Positions 54,468-63,772 of a stretch of DNA of 64,000 nucleotides are shown piece after piece. This DNA is from Anaerophaga thermohalophila DSM 12881. GTDB taxonomy: Bacteria > Bacteroidota > Bacteroidia > Bacteroidales > Marinilabiliaceae. The translations under genes were made by a program, and so were the position numbers. Position 1 is the stretch's first letter. Each line of letters starts with the position of its first letter. The stretch covers positions 1-64,000 of the forward strand of contig NZ_AEWI01000004.1 of assembly GCF_000191885.1 (NCBI RefSeq), in the 5' to 3' direction. Under the pieces are notes generated by a model that was not told the DNA's origin, ran no database searches, and saw only the letters and a list, made by a program, of their open reading frames with translations.

Positions 54468-56322
54468 CGGAACTTCCTGTCTAATTTTATCGGCAAATCA
54501 CAGCACTCCCACTGCCAGGCTAAGTTTAAGAGTTTTTTTTGCTCAAATATGTGTGGCTAAGAAAGAATTAATACAAAAATTCTATAAAACATTTGCATAT
54601 AATTTTTTAAATTATTATATTTGTGGCTAAGACATAAATTTAGCTATATGTTTATTCAAAGAACATACCGTAAGACAAAAAATAAGGTTTACCAATCAGT
54701 TGTTCTGATGGAAAATTATAGGGAGGGTGAAAAAGTTAAACATAGAAGCATTACCTCTTTAACAAAATGGCCAGAACATCTTGTAAATGATTTGGAAAAA
54801 TTAATTAAAGGTAAAGCTATTACGGCAATAGAGGACTTGAATCTTTCTAATGGCAAATCATTCGGTGCAATTGAAGTAATCAAACAAGTGGCCAACCGAC
54901 TGGGAATATATCAGGCCTTAGGCAGTTCTAAACAAGCAAAACTGGCAATGGTGCAAATTGCAGGGCGTATAATTACGCAACAGTCAAGGAATTACATTGC
55001 CAACGAATGGGTGATTAATCAGGATATTGAGAATGTTTACAATGTGTCCAGTTTCAATGAAGATAGCTTATACGATAACCTGGATTGGTTAAGCGCTAAT
55101 CAGGAAAAAATAGAAAAGAAAATTTTCAGACACCGTTATCAAACAGAAAAAATAAAGAATATATTTTTATACGATGTAACTTCATCCTATTTGGAGGGGA
55201 CAAAAAACGAACTGGCCACATACGGATATAATAGGGACAAGAAAAAAGGCAAGATGCAAATAGTTGTAGGGCTGATGCTCGACAGCTATGGATACCCAAT
55301 TACCATAGAGGTATTCAAAGGGAATACCGGTGACACAAAAACAGTTTCGTCACAACTTAAAAAACTCAAAGAAGTATTTGGTGTAGAGCGAGTTATTTTT
55401 GTTGGGGATAAAGGAATGATAAAATCAAGCCAGATTGATGAAATCATATCAAACCAGTATAAATGGGATTATCTCACAACAATTACCAAAGAGCAGATTA
55501 AATCATTAATAAATAAAGGGGTATTGCAGCTATCTTTATTTGAAGACGAATTGGTAGAAGTAGCTGGCGAAAATAATGTGAGGTACATATTGCGGAAAAA
55601 CAAGTATAGGGCAATAGAATTAAAACGAAATAGAGAAGACCGAATTAAAAGGTTGATGGATTTTGTGACTAATAAAAACAAATACTTAAAAGAACATCCA
55701 AAAGCACAAATTAATGTTGCGCAAAGAGATATAAACAATGAGCTGGTAAAATTAAAACTAAAAAACATCGTCACGGTAGATGTGAACGAAAGAGGGTTCT
55801 CTATATCTATAGATGAGGAAGCAAAAGAAAAACAAGGGGAGTTAGATGGCTGTTATGTGGTTAAAACGGGAGTCCCAAAAGAAGAACTAAACACAAAAGA
55901 GGCCCATGATAGATACAAAGATTTAGGATTGGTTGAATTTGCATTTAGGACCATGAAGACCACAATTGAAGAGCTTAGACCAATATTTGTAAGAAAAGAG
56001 GATAGGACAAAGGGCCACGTATTTGTTGTGATGCTGGCGTATATGATAACCAAATATATTTCAGATAAAATAGCCAGTTTAAACTATACCCGAAAATTTG
56101 CTATTGAAAGCCTTGATAAAATACAATATATAGAATATGATTTTAAAGGAACCAAAATAAAAGTACGCCCACATAACTTATCGAATCATCAAAAAGAAAT
56201 ATTGGATGCACTGGATATAAAACTAAATGTAGCTAAGAAGGAATCAGCCTGATAATATGGCGCATCCCTTGACAGAAAAGGGGTTTAAGGGATATTTATT
56301 TTCTTTAAGATAGGAAGTTCCG
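54468..56322 (+). mobile_element. IS1634-type insertion sequence, 1855 bp
   Basis: Terminal inverted repeats begin CGGAACTTCCTGTCTAA at the left; the reverse complement of the right end reads CGGAACTTCCTATCTTA. A 6-bp target duplication TTGGAT flanks the element (54462-54467 and 56323-56328). One transposase gene fills most of it. The short target duplication and DDE transposase fit the IS1634 group (IS4-like). Confidence 0.92.
54648..56252 (+). CDS. IS1634-family DDE transposase
   Basis: A transposase of about 534 residues starting MFIQRTYRKTKNKVYQSVVL, typical of IS1634 proteins. Candidate catalytic residues are the Asp in FLYDVTSSYLEG (about residue 173), the Asp in VIFVGDKGM (about residue 251) and the Glu in RYKDLGLVEFAFRTMK, which fits the Y-x6-E-x6-K signature. 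The frame is intact, so the element may still be active. The start at 54648 replaces an earlier non-ATG option at 54621. Confidence 0.93.
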   Translation: MFIQRTYRKTKNKVYQSVVLMENYREGEKVKHRSITSLTKWPEHLVNDLEKLIKGKAITAIEDLNLSNGKSFGAIEVIKQVANRLGIYQALGSSKQAKLAMVQIAGRIITQQSRNYIANEWVINQDIENVYNVSSFNEDSLYDNLDWLSANQEKIEKKIFRHRYQTEKIKNIFLYDVTSSYLEGTKNELATYGYNRDKKKGKMQIVVGLMLDSYGYPITIEVFKGNTGDTKTVSSQLKKLKEVFGVERVIFVGDKGMIKSSQIDEIISNQYKWDYLTTITKEQIKSLINKGVLQLSLFEDELVEVAGENNVRYILRKNKYRAIELKRNREDRIKRLMDFVTNKNKYLKEHPKAQINVAQRDINNELVKLKLKNIVTVDVNERGFSISIDEEAKEKQGELDGCYVVKTGVPKEELNTKEAHDRYKDLGLVEFAFRTMKTTIEELRPIFVRKEDRTKGHVFVVMLAYMITKYISDKIASLNYTRKFAIESLDKIQYIEYDFKGTKIKVRPHNLSNHQKEILDALDIKLNVAKKESA

Positions 56323-57105
56323 TTGGATATGGCCGCGAATATTTTACCCAATGGAATACTCAATCGCATGTTGGAGAGCCTATTGGTGAGTGGTACCTGA
56401 TAAAGATGGACGGAATATTTCGTTCAATGGACGAGGTACTGGCACATACCCATGAAGGAAACCTGATTCAACCCAATGCACAGCCCGGAGATATCCGATT
56501 TGAAGATTACAACAATGATGGGATGATTACCGACGCAGACCGTCAGCATGTTGGCAGCCCGTGGCCCGACCTTCACCTCAGTATTAATGGTACTGTAGCC
56601 TGGAAAGGATTAGACTTTCAGTTGCAAATGGCCGGCGCTTTCGGGCATGAAGTATTTAACGGACCGCGCAGTGGAATGGACAGATTCGATGACAATTCCA
56701 ATTACAGGGCCGACTATGATCCATGGACACCCGACAATGTTGAGGCGGAGGATCCCAGACCAATCTATCAGGATGGCCGTAATGCCATAGGCAACCAGTC
56801 ACGCTGGATAGAAGATGGCTCCTACCTTCGAGTGAAACAGATGGCCCTGGGCTATACTTTTCCTGAAAATATCCTGGGCAATTCGGTTGAAAACCTCCGG
56901 TTGTTTGTTAATGCCCAGAATCTGATCACTTTTACTAAATACACCGGGTTAGACCCGGAATTCCGGAACGATAACATTTGGGAAAGAGGGCACGATTATG
57001 GTGCTTTCCCTAATCCAAAATCAGTGACAATCGGTGCTCAGTTAACATTTTAGGTGTTCAATATTGGATAGATTTTGAGCTGTTAAAAAATAAATTATTA
57101 GAGAT

Positions 57106-58677
57106 ATGAAAAAGTTATTGATATATATTTTTTCCATTGGTTTGCTTCTCTCGTCCTGCGAGGATGCTGTTGATGTAAGCAATCCGAATAATATTGAGGT
57201 GAGAAACTTCTGGCAAAACGAGGCCGATGCCGAAAGTGGTGTTAATGCCATCTATAATATGTTTTACAAGCCGGGAACTTACTCGCGTTGGATATGGTTC
57301 CGTTTTGACCTTGCCTCCGACGAAGGTTTTAGTTCCAGCCCCTGGATTGAACTGGCAGACTGGACCCGTTTTATCTACAACAATTACAATTTTTGGGAAG
57401 GCAATGGCTGGACTTATCGCGATTGTTACGAAGCCATCTTCCGTGCCAATCAGGTGTTGCATTACGTTCCTGATATAGAATTTGAAGACCAGCAAAAGAA
57501 AGACCGGCTGCTCGGACAGGCTTATTTCCTCAGAGCGCTCTACTACTACAACCTGGCCATTCTCTGGGGTAGTGAAAACAACAGTTTGTCGATTGTATCG
57601 GAGCCATCTAAACCGGGTGATTCTCCTGAAGGACATCCTGTATCTGATGTTTGGGCACAGGCAGAGAATGATCTTGAGAACGCTATTGCTATGTTACCTC
57701 CACAATGGGACGATAGCAATGTTGGACGGGCAACGAAAGGTGCAGCCTATGCTTTGAGGGCCAAATGCCGGATGCAACAGCACAAGTGGGACGAAGCACT
57801 CCAGGACCTGGAATGGCTTGTAGACGGTGAAGGCGCTCAATATTATGACCTGGTCGCTAATTTTAAAGATAACTTCACTCATTATAATGAGAATAACGTT
57901 GAATCCGTTTTCGAAATTCAGTATTCCGATGTTCATAAGGCACCGGCCGGTGATGGAGATTTTGATATTGATCCCAACCTTGGTCTGAACCGGGGACAGT
58001 TTTTTGCACCTCCCGGAATCGGGTGGACAGATGGCGAAGTGCGTCCATGGATTGTTGACGAATTCAGAAGTGAACTAAATCTTGATGGAGGATATGATAT
58101 CCGTTTGAGGGAAAGTGTTTTCTATGAACAGATGGCGGATGATTTCCCCGGGAATGACAGGATTTATCGTTTTGGCATGGAAGTGTGGAACCAGGATAAT
58201 TACCAGGGACGTGTTTTTGTAAGGAAATACGGAACCGATTACTATCGTGATTTTGATGATTATCACAGTCCTGTTAATGTGCGGTTAATTCGTTATGCGG
58301 ATGTGCTTCTGATGTATGCCGAATGCATTGCCAACCTTCCTGCCGGAAACCTTGACGATGCAGTGGCAATGGTTGACAGAGTGAGGGCCCGGGCCAATAT
58401 GCCAAATCTTGAAGTAAATTATCCCGAAGCTACCCAGAATAATGAAGCTTTTCTGGAGCGTTTGCAAATTGAGCGTTCGCTTGAGTTATGTCTCGAAGGA
58501 CACCGCTGGGCCGACTTAAGGCGTTGGGGATTAATGGAAAATCAGGATGGTGTTAATGAACTGGCTCAAAGGGATCCCGATTTCAACAACTTTGTAGTGG
58601 GAAGACACCACTGTCTCCCAATTCCTTCAAGTGAAGTTAATAACAATGAGAATCTTGAACAGAATCCCAATTATTAA
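57106..58677 (+). CDS. SusD/RagB lipoprotein of PUL 2
   Basis: A 523-residue surface lipoprotein (MKKLLIYIFSIGLLLSSCED, lipobox Cys near residue 18). SusD features are GQAYFLRALYYYNLAILWG (about residues 134-152), RATKGAAYALRAKCRMQQ, and the C-terminal LQIERSLELCLEGHRWADLRRWG with the end IPSSEVNNNENLEQNPNY. It should bind the glycan over the SusC pore. It follows susC by 52 nt; with susC split by the IS, its transcription from the same promoter may be reduced. Confidence 0.95.
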   Translation: MKKLLIYIFSIGLLLSSCEDAVDVSNPNNIEVRNFWQNEADAESGVNAIYNMFYKPGTYSRWIWFRFDLASDEGFSSSPWIELADWTRFIYNNYNFWEGNGWTYRDCYEAIFRANQVLHYVPDIEFEDQQKKDRLLGQAYFLRALYYYNLAILWGSENNSLSIVSEPSKPGDSPEGHPVSDVWAQAENDLENAIAMLPPQWDDSNVGRATKGAAYALRAKCRMQQHKWDEALQDLEWLVDGEGAQYYDLVANFKDNFTHYNENNVESVFEIQYSDVHKAPAGDGDFDIDPNLGLNRGQFFAPPGIGWTDGEVRPWIVDEFRSELNLDGGYDIRLRESVFYEQMADDFPGNDRIYRFGMEVWNQDNYQGRVFVRKYGTDYYRDFDDYHSPVNVRLIRYADVLLMYAECIANLPAGNLDDAVAMVDRVRARANMPNLEVNYPEATQNNEAFLERLQIERSLELCLEGHRWADLRRWGLMENQDGVNELAQRDPDFNNFVVGRHHCLPIPSSEVNNNENLEQNPNY

Positions 58678-58774
58678 GGAATTTATAAAGGATTAAAGGT
58701 CCTTTGAATAATTTTTAACGGATGCGGTGGGAGATGGTATGCCTGCCGCATCCGAAAATTTTAAACTTTGAATA

Positions 58775-59758
58775 ATGACAAGAAAAGCAATACTATTTCT
58801 ACTTGTTTTATTGGGAAGTGCTTTATTTTATGCTTGTTCTGATCGAAAAAGTGATTCTTCTGACAATTCTGGTGACGCTGCTACAAAAGTTCCTTTAGGT
58901 GACCCGTTCATTATGTACCATGAAGGTGTTTATTATGCTTATGGGACCTTTTCGGAAGATGGCATTATCGTATTTACTTCAACCGATCTGAAGAACTGGG
59001 AAGTGCCAGATGGATTGACCAATGGTTTGGCGCTTCATAAATCTGATGTGTGGGGTGATCGTTGGTTTTGGGCGCCTGAAGTTTATCATGTTGACGGGAC
59101 TTTCTATATGTATTTTTCTGCTGATGAACATATTTGTGCAGCTACCAGTGACAACCCGCTGGGGCCGTTTAAACAGGCAGAGAAAAAGCCGATGATAACT
59201 GACGAGAAATGCATCGACAATTCTCTTTTTGTTGATGAAAACGGGACCCCATGGCTTTATTTCGACAGGTTTAATGATGGTTTGAATATTTGGGTGGCCG
59301 AACTGACCGAAAATCTTCTTGAAATAAAACCGGAAACCATGAAACCATGCATTCATGTTTCTCAGGAATGGGAGAAGATATGGCCACGGGTGAATGAAGG
59401 TGCTTATGTTATCAGACACGATGGACTTTATTACATGACTTATTCGGCCAACAGTTATGAGAGTCAGTTCTATGGCGTTGGCTTTGCTACTGCTGAAAGT
59501 CCGGCAGGCCCATGGGTGAAATATGAAGAAAATCCCATATTGCAAAAGCCCGGCAACCTGGTTGGGGTTGGACACAGTGCAATGTTCAGAGACAAAGACG
59601 GTGTTCTCAGAATCGTTTTCCACGCGCATAATAGCGATGAGAGCATTCATCCTCGTCACATGTATATCAGTACAGTGAGCTTTAAGGAACGCAATGACGA
59701 TCCGGATGTGATGGTTGTTGATGAGAATTATATGGTTCCCCAACTGAAAACGGATTAA
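58775..59758 (+). CDS. GH43-family glycoside hydrolase, lipoprotein
   Basis: A 327-residue enzyme with a lipoprotein signal (ALFYACSDRK) and a five-bladed propeller pattern. The three expected acidic residues appear as Asp in LGDPFIMYHEG (about residue 42), Asp in KCIDNSLFVDENG (about residue 147) and Glu in RVNEGAYVIRHDG (about residue 207). GH43 enzymes act on arabinose-, xylose- or galactose-containing plant polysaccharides. The subfamily cannot be set by eye. The next gene starts 2 nt after the stop, so they are co-translated. Confidence 0.88.
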   Translation: MTRKAILFLLVLLGSALFYACSDRKSDSSDNSGDAATKVPLGDPFIMYHEGVYYAYGTFSEDGIIVFTSTDLKNWEVPDGLTNGLALHKSDVWGDRWFWAPEVYHVDGTFYMYFSADEHICAATSDNPLGPFKQAEKKPMITDEKCIDNSLFVDENGTPWLYFDRFNDGLNIWVAELTENLLEIKPETMKPCIHVSQEWEKIWPRVNEGAYVIRHDGLYYMTYSANSYESQFYGVGFATAESPAGPWVKYEENPILQKPGNLVGVGHSAMFRDKDGVLRIVFHAHNSDESIHPRHMYISTVSFKERNDDPDVMVVDENYMVPQLKTD

Positions 59759-59760
59759 TT

Positions 59761-61512
59761 ATGATTTCTGAATTAAGATTGTTCTCTTTTTGTGTGCTTT
59801 TGTGCCTGTTTTCTTCATCTTGTAAGGGGCAGAATCAGGAAAATAGTATTACAGATTTCGAGCGAAAGACAGATGATCCGCTTGACGGCATTCGTATAGC
59901 ATGGGACTATAGTTCACTGAAGCGCCTGGCGCCACGTGACGGGAGGCAGCTTTCATGGGCCGGATATCCAAGAGTAAAACGATTGAATAACGGCATGTTG
60001 GTGGCCGTTTATGAGACCAATGGCAATGTGGAAATCATCAGCAGTGAGGACAACGGTCTTACCTGGAGTGATCCGTCCATACTTTTTGAAAAACACATCC
60101 GTTCATCTGTTACAATAAGCAAAGCCAACGGTGAGTTGATTCAACTGTCAAACGGTGATCTTGTGGCCGGATGCAATTACCGCCCTTCGAATGATGGTAT
60201 TGCACCATTTGCAATAGCAGTGAAGCGGAGTTCAGATTTGGGGAAAACCTGGTCGGAATCGCAGGTAATTTATGAAGCCGGTAAAGATTTCAGAAATGGA
60301 TGCTGGGAACCGGCCTTTTTGCAACTCCCATCCGGTGAAATGCAGGTTTATTTTGCCAATGAAGCTCCTTATACGCAGTCTGATGAACAGGAAATATCCA
60401 TGTTAAGCTCTTCGGATGAAGGAAATACCTGGAGCGGAGAGGCTGTCACTGTTAGTTTTAGAAAAAACCATCGCGATGGTATGCCTGTTCCGGTTATTGG
60501 AGGGGACGAAATACTGGTGGCGATAGAGGATAATGCATCAGGGCAGTTTAAACCCTGGATTGTAAGGACACCTCTTGATAAACCCTGGATTAAGCCGGTT
60601 GACGGAGATTCTCCAAATCGTGAAGCGGCTCATCATGAGGAACTGCCCGATCAGGTTTATGCCGGGGCGCCTTATCTGGTAAGACTTCCTTCCGGAGAAT
60701 TGCTCCTGTCTTATCAGACCACCCGTGGCAGAACCGATAATTGGGAACTTTCTACTATGGAAGTTGCAATTGGAGATTCTGAGGGGCGCAATTTCTCAAG
60801 GATTACGCAACCATTCGATGTCCCGTTGGATCGCGAAGCCAAATGGAATTCCATTTCGCTTTGGGATGAAAATACCGTTGTCGCTGCTTCCACTACCAGC
60901 TTTAGAAATCCTGCCTGTGAGGTGTGGACCATCCTGGGACATATCGTAAAAGAGCCGGTCGCTCCGGTCAGTCCGGTGTCTGTTGACGGCCGCATGAATG
61001 AAAACGAATGGAAAGAAAGATTTCCGCTTTTTATAGGGCATAAGGGGATGGTCAATGCCCGGGCCGATATTGCCCGGGATGACGACTTCTTGTATTTCGC
61101 TGCAAAAGTTAATTATGAAAGTTCTGAAGCGATTCCCGGAACAACCGACGACGATGGTGTTACTATTTATGTAGATGCAGGAAACTACAACCTCACGTGT
61201 CCCGATTCCGGTCTTTTCAGAGTTTTCTGTAATCGCAATGAAGAATTTCGCTTTCACGAGGGGAGAAAAGGCGAATGGATTCATGAAGAGGCTGAAGGAA
61301 TAAAATTGTCAACACAGGATTTGGAAAACAAAGGATACCGGTTGGAACTTGCCATACCTTTTTCTGCACTGAATTACCGGGAAGGAAATGACATCCGAAT
61401 AAATGTAAAACTCAGTTACCGGGATAAAGATGGCAGCATAACCGAAGAGAATATTGTTCATGCTGTTGATGATGCTTCAAATACCTGGTGCAGGGTGAAA
61501 ATGAAACCATGA
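59761..61512 (+). CDS. BNR/Asp-box glycosidase-like lipoprotein with CBM9-like C-terminal domain
   Basis: A 583-residue lipoprotein (signal to SSSCKG). Three Asp boxes, SSEDNGLTW, SSDLGKTW and SSDEGNTW (about residues 95, 158 and 219), indicate a six-bladed sialidase-type propeller. The N-terminal GYPRVKRLNNGMLVAVYE strand resembles exo-arabinanase (GH93) and sialidase-like proteins, but the FRIP motif of true sialidases is absent. From about residue 405, VSVDGRMNENEWKERFPLFI begins a CBM9-like (DOMON-type) domain for sugar binding. With the GH43 neighbours, an exo-acting arabinan or related plant-glycan enzyme is plausible; this is inference. Confidence 0.75.
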   Translation: MISELRLFSFCVLLCLFSSSCKGQNQENSITDFERKTDDPLDGIRIAWDYSSLKRLAPRDGRQLSWAGYPRVKRLNNGMLVAVYETNGNVEIISSEDNGLTWSDPSILFEKHIRSSVTISKANGELIQLSNGDLVAGCNYRPSNDGIAPFAIAVKRSSDLGKTWSESQVIYEAGKDFRNGCWEPAFLQLPSGEMQVYFANEAPYTQSDEQEISMLSSSDEGNTWSGEAVTVSFRKNHRDGMPVPVIGGDEILVAIEDNASGQFKPWIVRTPLDKPWIKPVDGDSPNREAAHHEELPDQVYAGAPYLVRLPSGELLLSYQTTRGRTDNWELSTMEVAIGDSEGRNFSRITQPFDVPLDREAKWNSISLWDENTVVAASTTSFRNPACEVWTILGHIVKEPVAPVSPVSVDGRMNENEWKERFPLFIGHKGMVNARADIARDDDFLYFAAKVNYESSEAIPGTTDDDGVTIYVDAGNYNLTCPDSGLFRVFCNRNEEFRFHEGRKGEWIHEEAEGIKLSTQDLENKGYRLELAIPFSALNYREGNDIRINVKLSYRDKDGSITEENIVHAVDDASNTWCRVKMKP

Positions 61513-61625
61513 AAATCTTTATCTCCCGAAGAGAGCATAACAATTAATGGCTGGCGATAATGCAGGTGGCAAATATCTGGTTGGGTTAAAAAAATTAAAT
61601 GATTTGAATTTGATAGATAAGGTTT

Positions 61626-63671
61626 ATGAGAAATATTAAATATTGGAGTTGCAGGTTTTTGTTTGGACTGGGATTCGTGACATTGTTTGCAGGAAGTGTT
61701 TTTTCACAAACAAATGAAGAAATGCGGGCCGAAATTATGTTGAAAACGCCCGGAAATCCGGCGAAAAGCTATATCCTGAGGATTGGAAACACGGATAAAG
61801 ACAATAACTTCCGTTACTTACCGGATAAGGACATTCCGCTGGAAATAACAGGAAAAACAAAGACCCTCGGGAATTCTGTATATTATAGGATAACATTGAC
61901 TGCCCGTGAAGATGTATTCTTTAATTTTAAACAAAGTGTGGCTGCCGGCCAGGCTGAACATGAAAATTGTAAGTTCCTGATGCCGGGGTTTTGGTATCGT
62001 CACAATCTTCGTTCGCCGGAAGAAGCACCGTCATTTCACACAAGTGACAGCTGGCTGGTAAGAGAAGACCGTTTGAGTTCACCCCTTACCGGTATTTTTG
62101 ATGAAAGTACCGGCCGTTATTATACGGTTTTGAGGAACGATGATATAGATACAGTATCATATACAGCTATTCATCACGGTGAAGTTATACTCTCGGGCGA
62201 AAGTGATTTAGGCTTTACCGGTTTTGAAAATATTCATGACAAAGCCTGGATGTCGTTCGGATTTCCTCACCGCGAGATTCCTAAAACTTACATTCGCAAG
62301 CTGACACTTGCTCCGCCGGTTGTTGCATTTGCCGGGCTAAAAAAAGGAGAAACCAAAATCCTGAATTGGATTGTAAACAGCGGCCATGCCTCCGGCTTCT
62401 CTGATTTTGTGGCTCAGGTATGGAACTATTCGTTCAGCCATTTCAAACCGATGCCGGTTGAACTGGATTATTCGGTTAAAACGGTGAAAGAGACACTGGC
62501 AAACTTTTTTATCGAAAGTTATGTGGAGACCGAAGACCTCAATTACTTTTCCGGTATCCATTTACGTACGGATGATTGCTCAGATATGGGAGGTGCTGAG
62601 GTTGGCTTTATAGGCAGGGTACTACTGAATGCTTTTTTTGCACTTGAATATGCCCATGAAACAGATAATCCCGGGCTTAAGCAGATTGCAGAAAACGTTT
62701 TGAAAAGTTATCTGGAAAAAGGATTTACAGATTCGGGGTTTTTCAGAGAATCTATCAACTATCATACTGATGAAGAACCTGATGTGTATAGTATCCGCCG
62801 GCAATCTGAGGGGGTTTATGCAATTCTTAAGTATCTGGATTTTGAGAGGAAGCAAGGGAGGAAGCATCTCGGATGGGAAAAACGAATCAGAAAGTTATTG
62901 GATAATTTTCTAAGACTTCAGAACGCGGATGGCAGTTTCCCGCGTAAGTTTAAAAATGATTTTGAACTGGTGGACGCAACGGGAGGAAGTACTCCTTCGG
63001 CAACAGTGCCTTTGGTTATGGCTTCAAAATACTTCAATGATAAGGAATACCTGGAAAGTGCAGAAAAATCGGGAGAATATCTTGAAAACGAGTTGATTTC
63101 CAGGTCCGATTATTTTTCTTCCACACTTGACGCCAATTGTGAGGATAAAGAGGCCTCTCTTTATGCATCAACGGCTATGTATTATCTGGCTCTGGCTTCA
63201 AAAGGGAGGAAGCACGATCATTATGTTGCGCTTGCCAAAGAGGCTTCCTTTTTTGCCCTTTCGTGGTATTACATGTGGGATGTTCCTTTTGCCCGTGGAC
63301 AGATGTTAGGTGATATTGGTCTGAAAACCCGCGGATGGGGGAATGTCTCGGTTGAGAATAATCATATTGATGTATTCATCTTTGAGTTTGCCGATGTGTT
63401 GAACTACCTTGCGAAGGAGACATCTGAACCGGCATTCAGTGAATTTGCTAAAGTTATTAATACTTCAATGCTGCAACTGTTGCCTTACCCAGGTCACATG
63501 TGTGGCATAGCCCGTACCGGATATTATCCCGAAGTGGTTCAGCACACCAACTGGGATTACGGGAAAAACGGGAAAGGTTTTTATAATGACATTTTTGCAC
63601 CCGGATGGACTGTTGCATCCCTTTGGGAAATGCTTACACCAGGTGCGGCAGAACGGTTTATGCTTGATTGA
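61626..63671 (+). CDS. Secreted protein with alpha/alpha-toroid-like half, unknown function
   Basis: A 681-residue secreted protein (signal FGLGFVTLFAGSVFSQ). Residues 30-260 are beta-rich. The remainder alternates long helices with motifs such as GGAEVGFIGRVLLNAFFALEY, NADGSFPRKF, GGSTPSATVPLVMASKYF, ASLYASTAMYYLALASKGRK and GWGNVSVENNHIDVF, in the style of terpene-cyclase or glycoside-hydrolase toroids. I do not recognise a CAZy family. Position in PUL 2 suggests a hydrolase or lyase acting on the same glycan. Conserved acidic and histidine residues in TDDCSDMGG and ENNHIDVF are candidates. Confidence 0.6.
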   Translation: MRNIKYWSCRFLFGLGFVTLFAGSVFSQTNEEMRAEIMLKTPGNPAKSYILRIGNTDKDNNFRYLPDKDIPLEITGKTKTLGNSVYYRITLTAREDVFFNFKQSVAAGQAEHENCKFLMPGFWYRHNLRSPEEAPSFHTSDSWLVREDRLSSPLTGIFDESTGRYYTVLRNDDIDTVSYTAIHHGEVILSGESDLGFTGFENIHDKAWMSFGFPHREIPKTYIRKLTLAPPVVAFAGLKKGETKILNWIVNSGHASGFSDFVAQVWNYSFSHFKPMPVELDYSVKTVKETLANFFIESYVETEDLNYFSGIHLRTDDCSDMGGAEVGFIGRVLLNAFFALEYAHETDNPGLKQIAENVLKSYLEKGFTDSGFFRESINYHTDEEPDVYSIRRQSEGVYAILKYLDFERKQGRKHLGWEKRIRKLLDNFLRLQNADGSFPRKFKNDFELVDATGGSTPSATVPLVMASKYFNDKEYLESAEKSGEYLENELISRSDYFSSTLDANCEDKEASLYASTAMYYLALASKGRKHDHYVALAKEASFFALSWYYMWDVPFARGQMLGDIGLKTRGWGNVSVENNHIDVFIFEFADVLNYLAKETSEPAFSEFAKVINTSMLQLLPYPGHMCGIARTGYYPEVVQHTNWDYGKNGKGFYNDIFAPGWTVASLWEMLTPGAAERFMLD

Positions 63672-63772
63672 TTTTAGATTTAAGAACTTTCAAGCATAAC
63701 CAAACAGATTACCAGGTGTTTGCCAAAGTTTAGCGAAGTATTGAGTTATGACCTGAAATAAAATTTATACCA

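Larger units (their letters stand above)
52205..57053 (+). pseudogene. SusC/RagA TonB-dependent transporter of PUL 2, interrupted by an IS element
   Basis: The 5' part (52205-54467) encodes a signal peptide (MKRILFLMLMLLPVCLFAQ), a carboxypeptidase-D-like domain (GKVVDASGAPIPGVNIIVQD), DEVVVIGYQ, a plug (EIRGTKSFGSSKPLYVIDG) and much of the barrel, with no STN domain. Inside the IS the frame ends at a stop at 54482. The 3' part (from 56323) continues with GYGREYFTQWNTQSHVGEPI and ends VTIGAQLTF at 57053. Removing the IS (54468-56322) and one TTGGAT copy restores one open frame of 995 codons reading EILELGYGREYF. As it stands the importer cannot be made whole. Lack of an STN domain fits regulation by the HTCS rather than by a sigma/anti-sigma pair. 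Confidence 0.93.

Noticed and set aside
59761-61512. A true sialidase (GH33) call
   Set aside because: Asp boxes are present but the FRIP motif and the sialic-acid gene context are not; only a BNR-fold assignment is safe.
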